From contig JAJYKR010000002.1 in assembly GCA_021788415.1 (NCBI GenBank), forward strand, positions 128,689 through 192,688: a DNA stretch of 64,000 bases, written 5' to 3'. The stretch is from an archaeon. Lineage in GTDB: Archaea; Thermoproteota; Nitrososphaeria; Nitrososphaerales; UBA183. This document shows, piece by piece, positions 60,541 through 64,000 of this stretch. The first letter of the stretch is position 1. Each line of letters opens with the position of its first letter. The notes beneath the pieces are model-generated. The model saw only the letters and a list, made by a program, of their open reading frames with translations. It was not told where the DNA came from and searched no databases. The translations under genes were made by a program, and so were the position numbers.

Positions 60541-60775
60541 CTCGATTCTCTCCCCCCTCCCTGGCGAGCCTGCACCAGCCGACACCCCCCGAGCGAACAG
60601 CGTGAGCGAGGGCCCCGCTTCGAGGCGAGGTGAGGGCGAAGGGCGAGCGTAGGGGCAGAGAGGGGGGAGCGAAGCGAGCGTTTAGCGAGCGGTGCCGTCA
60701 GGCATCGCGGGGGGTGAATCTGCCCCGGAGCGAAGGCCGAGCCTGAAGGGAGTCGGCTGGTGCGGGCGAGCCATC
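60541..60775. repeat. GC-rich self-complementary segment, possible structured RNA or element end
   Basis: GCACCAGCCGAC (60572-60583) and GTCGGCTGGTGC (60752-60763) are a perfect 12-base inverted repeat. Just inside it, CACCCCCC (60583-60590) pairs with GGGGGGTG (60709-60716). The interior is full of GAGCG/GCGAG units, for example GCGAGCGTTTAGCGAGCG. It ends at the stop codon of the HerA-like gene, so it would be in that transcript's 3' end. The left flank CGATTCTCTCCCCCCTCCC recurs at 15122. Confidence 0.55.
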
Positions 60776-62679
60776 TATGGCTCTTCGTTCAGGAATTCGT
60801 AGAGCGTCCTGACGGTAACTCTACCGCTTCCCAGCTTCCGGTAGGTCTCTTTGATGTCGCCGTTCGGTACGACTATGATAAAGGGCTTCGACCTGCCAAA
60901 CCTTGTGATCCGGTCCTGGAGGTCGTCGGTCCTCCGCTTGAGCCCTGTCTCTGCCTCTACGTATCTGCCGCCCGTCTCGACATCCGGAAGGGCCTCCCCT
61001 GAAGAGGCCACGTGTATGACATCCTTGTTGCATCCTTCGATTATCCGCTTGACCATCCACCTGTGAAGCGGGCTCTCGTTCTCGTTCGCGCTCCTGCGGA
61101 AGTACAGGACGTTGACCCTGCCGTCCTCGGGCATCTCCACTTTGGTGCGCTGGAGTTCGTCGTTGTTGAGCATTCCCTGGAGGACCTTCGAGACATGGAG
61201 CTTGGCCATGTTCCCATCTACGCCGTTCTTCTTCGCGAACTCGTCGGCCAGGCTCGTAGGCGACGCCACGCAATCCTCTCCCGCTAGACTGGCACGAACA
61301 GCTTCTTCGTACGACGACGTAACTAGAGCTCGTTCGTTTGGCCCCGAGGGAGTGAAGTCGGCGGGCTTGGCGTATACGGCCTCGCGCTCCGGCAGCTCGA
61401 CAGGCTCCGCCTCGAAGACAGGGAATATCCCTTCCTTGCCTGTCCTGAATGTCACATCGATGAAGTGGTACGGCCACAACTCCTTGGCTACCCACGCGTA
61501 ACCCGGCTCAACCTTGCGTATCGCGTCCAGGTCGTTCTCCGACGAGGTGTTGAAGACGAACTGCGTCCCGAAGAGGTTCCTGAGCCTGTCGGGAACGTCG
61601 GTGTGGTTCTGGGTGGCCGCGTATACTCCCCCGAACTGCCTCACCATGCGCAGCAGGGTGTCGATCACGCTCTTGACGCCGAACTCCCCGTACACCTGCA
61701 TCAGCCTGTGCAGCTCGTCTATTACGATGATAAGGCGCACGTTGGTCTTGCCGTACTGGGCGAAAGCTACCGGACCCATCGCAAGGGACTCCCATATCTG
61801 CCGAAGGGCTATCTCGGCGTAGAACGTCTTGGCCGACTCGCCAAGGGATGAGAAGTCGAGGACTGTATCCGTGCTCAGGTCTATCTTGAAGGTGCCTTCA
61901 CCGACGGCTAGGCTCTCTGTCTGTCCCTCGATCAGGGCGAGCGCTTCCTTCTGGATGTCGGTCGCGTCCTTCTTGGCGTTCTTGTGGTCGCGCCTGAACT
62001 CGTCCCAGTTCCTGCTCTTGCTTGCGAGACTCTTGGCCAGGACCGAGGCCTCGGAGAGCATTATTCCTCTGACGTTGGCAGGATTCGCGAGCTCGTAGGC
62101 CATCAGGAAGGCGTCCGGGTCCTGGAACGGGTCGGGGGTGTGCCTGGAGATGTCAACCACGTTGTAGGGGAGCTGGAGGTAGGCGTCGTTCGGCTTGAAT
62201 GAGAACACGATCTTCGGTATCTTCTGGTGGACGAGCAGGAGCTTCATCAACTCGGTCTTGCCCATCCCAGGGCGGCCAGAGATTAGCACGGACGGGTTCC
62301 TCTTGTCGTCGATGTACCGGAGGATGTCAGCATAGGAGGGGTCGATTTGCGTCGCGAGAGGTATCTCCCTCTTCTTGTGCCCCACGACTCTGCTCCGCCT
62401 CTCCGTGATAGGATTGCCGTCCTCGTCCCGGCCAACCGTTGCGGTGTAGTGGTCATAGATCGGCTCGATCAGGGAGACGTAGGAGACCTGTCTCACGGGG
62501 GTCTTGGCGGAGCGCCTCGACAGCCTGCCCCTCATTACCAGAAGGGTGATGCCGAGGGCAGGGAAGACAGCGAATGCGACGAACGGAAGGCGGCGAGTGA
62601 AGAGAAGGAGGAAGGTGAAGAGGCCCAGGATGACGATGAGCTTGTACTTCTCGCCCTTCGTGAAAGTCGAGACGTTCAT
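60775..62679 (-). CDS. Membrane-anchored HerA/TraG-like ATPase with C-terminal nuclease-like domain
   Basis: About 634 residues. Two membrane helices lie at about 13-48. The ATPase has Walker A LISGRPGMGKTEL near residue 132, Walker B LIIVIDELHRL near 305 and a sensor region AATQNHTDVP. After it come a winged-helix-like part (ADEFAKKNGVDGNMAKLHV) and a C-terminal GRYVEAETGLKRR with FIIVVPNGD, a pattern of PD-(D/E)XK-type nuclease folds without proof of activity. Such ATPases pump DNA in conjugation or plasmid maintenance. ATG 62679 has GGAGG 9 bases before it and overlaps the stop of the small gene upstream. Confidence 0.8.
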   Translation of the reverse strand: MNVSTFTKGEKYKLIVILGLFTFLLLFTRRLPFVAFAVFPALGITLLVMRGRLSRRSAKTPVRQVSYVSLIEPIYDHYTATVGRDEDGNPITERRSRVVGHKKREIPLATQIDPSYADILRYIDDKRNPSVLISGRPGMGKTELMKLLLVHQKIPKIVFSFKPNDAYLQLPYNVVDISRHTPDPFQDPDAFLMAYELANPANVRGIMLSEASVLAKSLASKSRNWDEFRRDHKNAKKDATDIQKEALALIEGQTESLAVGEGTFKIDLSTDTVLDFSSLGESAKTFYAEIALRQIWESLAMGPVAFAQYGKTNVRLIIVIDELHRLMQVYGEFGVKSVIDTLLRMVRQFGGVYAATQNHTDVPDRLRNLFGTQFVFNTSSENDLDAIRKVEPGYAWVAKELWPYHFIDVTFRTGKEGIFPVFEAEPVELPEREAVYAKPADFTPSGPNERALVTSSYEEAVRASLAGEDCVASPTSLADEFAKKNGVDGNMAKLHVSKVLQGMLNNDELQRTKVEMPEDGRVNVLYFRRSANENESPLHRWMVKRIIEGCNKDVIHVASSGEALPDVETGGRYVEAETGLKRRTDDLQDRITRFGRSKPFIIVVPNGDIKETYRKLGSGRVTVRTLYEFLNEEP

Positions 62680-62858
62680 TTGAACTCCTCCCTGAGAAGA
62701 ACGAGCCAAGTACCAAGCTTCGCAACGTAGTCAGGAGGTCGCATCTCGTCCGGCTCCGACGAAAGAACCCTCCTGAGCAGCGAATCGGCTGGAAGAATCC
62801 GTACAGCAGTGTCCTTGACTAGACGGATGTTGACCTGTGGGGCCATCTTCCTCATCAT
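62676..62858 (-). CDS. Small protein coupled to the HerA-like ATPase
   Basis: A 60-residue, basic-to-neutral protein (VNIRLVKDTAVRILPADSLL, then PPDYVAKLGTWLVLL). Its stop overlaps the ATPase start (ATGA), so the two are translated together. No family is recognised. A partner or regulator of the ATPase is a reasonable guess. Confidence 0.5.
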   Translation of the reverse strand: MMRKMAPQVNIRLVKDTAVRILPADSLLRRVLSSEPDEMRPPDYVAKLGTWLVLLREEFK

Positions 62859-62993
62859 TCTTGCCGGGATGAGTCGAACTGCCCCAGTTCAAACAAATCG
62901 GCCTGAGGTTTCCGCTAATCCTGCCTCCCGAAAGGTCAAAGACAGAGAAAGAAGCGTTAATTCAGACGCCCAAGGCGTCAATTCGGGGTCGCC

Positions 62994-63782
62994 ATGGGTT
63001 CGACGGCTGAAGTGCTGGATGCGGCGGTGGAAAGCGGCAGGGTGACTAGGCGCGAGCTTGGGAGCTACCTGGAGGGCAAGGGAATCCGGTCTTCGTCGAT
63101 ATCTAGGGCGCTGGGGCCAGCCGTGAAGAAATGGGGCAGGCTGGCGAAGGTCAAGCTCCTGAGCGACGTCGAGACAAACGACACGGAAGACGGGTACATA
63201 CCCAACTTTGTGGGCGCCAACAAGCTGTTCAAGAGGGAGGCGTCCGACAAGTTCCTCTTCGGACCGGACCTCGCATCCCTCAAGGGGTTGTATGCGCCGT
63301 ACGACCATCCCCTTTTCGTCGATGTCACTGCGCGCGAGTTCGCGGCGAACTGCAGGGCCAAGGTTACTGTCTTCCCGCGTGGCATCTCCGCCTTCCCTTA
63401 CGGTGAAGAGGTTCAGGCATATTGGCAGCCGGGGAGCAGGCTCACGGTGGACCTCAACAGCGGCGAGTCGGCGAAGGCCGAGATACTGGGGATATGGTGC
63501 ACCGATGCCTTTCGGTACAGGTGGCACGCAGGGGAGAAAGACTCTCCTCCCTCATGCTTCGTAAGAACTCCAAGCGGGAAGGGAGATGGCAGGGACGATA
63601 TGTTCGAACTTTCGTCAACGGTCAACCTCCTAGTGCTCACCGTCTATTCTGCCGATTTCTTCGCTTACTTCCCTTTCCTCTTCCTGAAGAAGAAGCTCAC
63701 TCAGTTAGAGATGATTCCGATTATAGGTTATACCTCGAAGGAGGTCGGCTGGTCAGGCAAGGGCTCGTATGTGACAGAGTGA
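62994..63782 (+). CDS. Element-encoded protein with helix-turn-helix-like N-terminus
   Basis: A 262-residue protein. The first 55 residues (VLDAAVESGRVTRRELGSYL, then SSSISRALGPAVKKWGRL) resemble a winged helix. The middle is mixed alpha/beta without a known motif. The end (LLVLTVYSADFFAYFPFLFL) is hydrophobic, then basic. It is divergent from the ATPase operon with 135 bases between starts, so it may regulate that operon. No family is recognised. Confidence 0.55.
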   Translation: MGSTAEVLDAAVESGRVTRRELGSYLEGKGIRSSSISRALGPAVKKWGRLAKVKLLSDVETNDTEDGYIPNFVGANKLFKREASDKFLFGPDLASLKGLYAPYDHPLFVDVTAREFAANCRAKVTVFPRGISAFPYGEEVQAYWQPGSRLTVDLNSGESAKAEILGIWCTDAFRYRWHAGEKDSPPSCFVRTPSGKGDGRDDMFELSSTVNLLVLTVYSADFFAYFPFLFLKKKLTQLEMIPIIGYTSKEVGWSGKGSYVTE

Positions 63783-63800
63783 GGTAGCGCCAGGCCTCTC

Positions 63801-64000
63801 TCAGAACGGCACCTTCACTATCGCCCCGCCGTCTGGGAGGGACGCGACGTACTCGTATCCCTGGCCTATGTAAGACCTGACCTCTTGGATCGGGATGACC
63901 CTCTGCCTTGAGCCGTTCCCGGTCATCATGCCCACCAAACGCTGCCTGACAGCATTCTGAAGCTCCTCGTCGCTCATCTCATCGAGGTCCATCTTCTCGA
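63801..64000 (-). CDS. Tyrosine recombinase, C-terminal end (partial)
   Basis: The frame is open to the window edge. EMSDEELQNAVRQRLVGMMT and NGSRQRVIPIQ match the C-terminal part of the recombinase at 14952 nearly residue for residue, then continue EVRSYIGQGYEYVASLPDGG to a natural stop. So this is the 3' end of a second recombinase of the same family, and it shows what the first has lost. The catalytic domain is beyond the window. Confidence 0.8.
   Translation of the reverse strand, partial: EKMDLDEMSDEELQNAVRQRLVGMMTGNGSRQRVIPIQEVRSYIGQGYEYVASLPDGGAIVKVPF

Noticed and set aside
15120..60575. The shared 35-base string as the two ends of a single 45 kb element
   Set aside because: The interval contains the whole core block with tRNA synthetase, TFB, SMC and ribosomal genes, so it cannot be a mobile element; the string is better read as a recurrent target.
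60583..60720. CRISPR array
   Set aside because: The GAGCG/GCGAG units are short, irregular and lack equal spacers; no array is visible elsewhere in the window.

Overview
The window comes from an archaeon, most likely a GC-rich, soil-type member of the Nitrososphaeria/Thaumarchaeota. The call rests on gene content: TFB and a TFE-beta-like factor, SMC with ScpA and ScpB, Nop5 with fibrillarin, Gar1, S8e, S30e, SRP19, GatD/GatE and pyruvoyl-dependent arginine decarboxylase. It also rests on promoter layout, because many genes have a TATA-like box about 26 to 30 bases before a start codon that is often TTG or GTG. Several secreted proteins resemble glutamic (G1/eqolisin) peptidases, which act at low pH, so an acidic habitat is a reasonable inference. 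The lineage itself is not proven by anything here.

Layout. Positions 1-16400 form a decaying accessory island on the left of a tRNA-Arg gene. It holds secreted proteins, an MFS carrier, a PaaK-like ligase, a broken glycosyltransferase, a methyltransferase, a DUF1917 protein, a VapBC and a RHH/RelE toxin-antitoxin pair, a broken beta-propeller gene, a dead IS1182-type element, and a tyrosine recombinase interrupted by a stop codon next to the tRNA. Positions 16400-56370 are a compact block of core genes with no visible breakage. Positions 56370-64000 are a second accessory region with a transposase fragment, a secreted G1-like protein, an apparently intact IS630 element, a GC-rich self-complementary segment, a membrane-anchored HerA/TraG-like ATPase and the 3' end of a second tyrosine recombinase running off the edge.

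In the core block, SQD1-like UDP-sulfoquinovose synthase, a GT4 glycosyltransferase and an MFS protein make a likely sulfoquinovose glycan or lipid cassette. A PadR regulator sits in front of a DrrAB-type ABC exporter. Class I aldolase (DhnA type), class I fructose-1,6-bisphosphatase, glutamate dehydrogenase and triosephosphate isomerase form a central-carbon cluster. A run on the + strand from 37701 to 45966 joins chromosome organisation (SMC, ScpA, ScpB), the ribosome and SRP (S8e, SRP19), RNA modification (Gar1, RlmE) and basal transcription (TFB, TFE-beta). GatD and GatE with a nearby tRNA-Gln show the archaeal indirect route to Gln-tRNA.

The most interesting observation is RNA splicing. 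The ribosomal protein S30e gene can only be read as a normal S30e if a 32-base segment (50865-50896) is removed, and its borders form a bulge-helix-bulge motif of the kind cut by the archaeal tRNA splicing endonuclease. The tRNA-Arg(CCG) gene carries a 15-base insert in its variable loop that fits the same motif. A second theme is nonsense codons of all three types inside otherwise open reading frames in the left island. A third is three conserved core genes whose expected N-termini begin at CTG or ACG.
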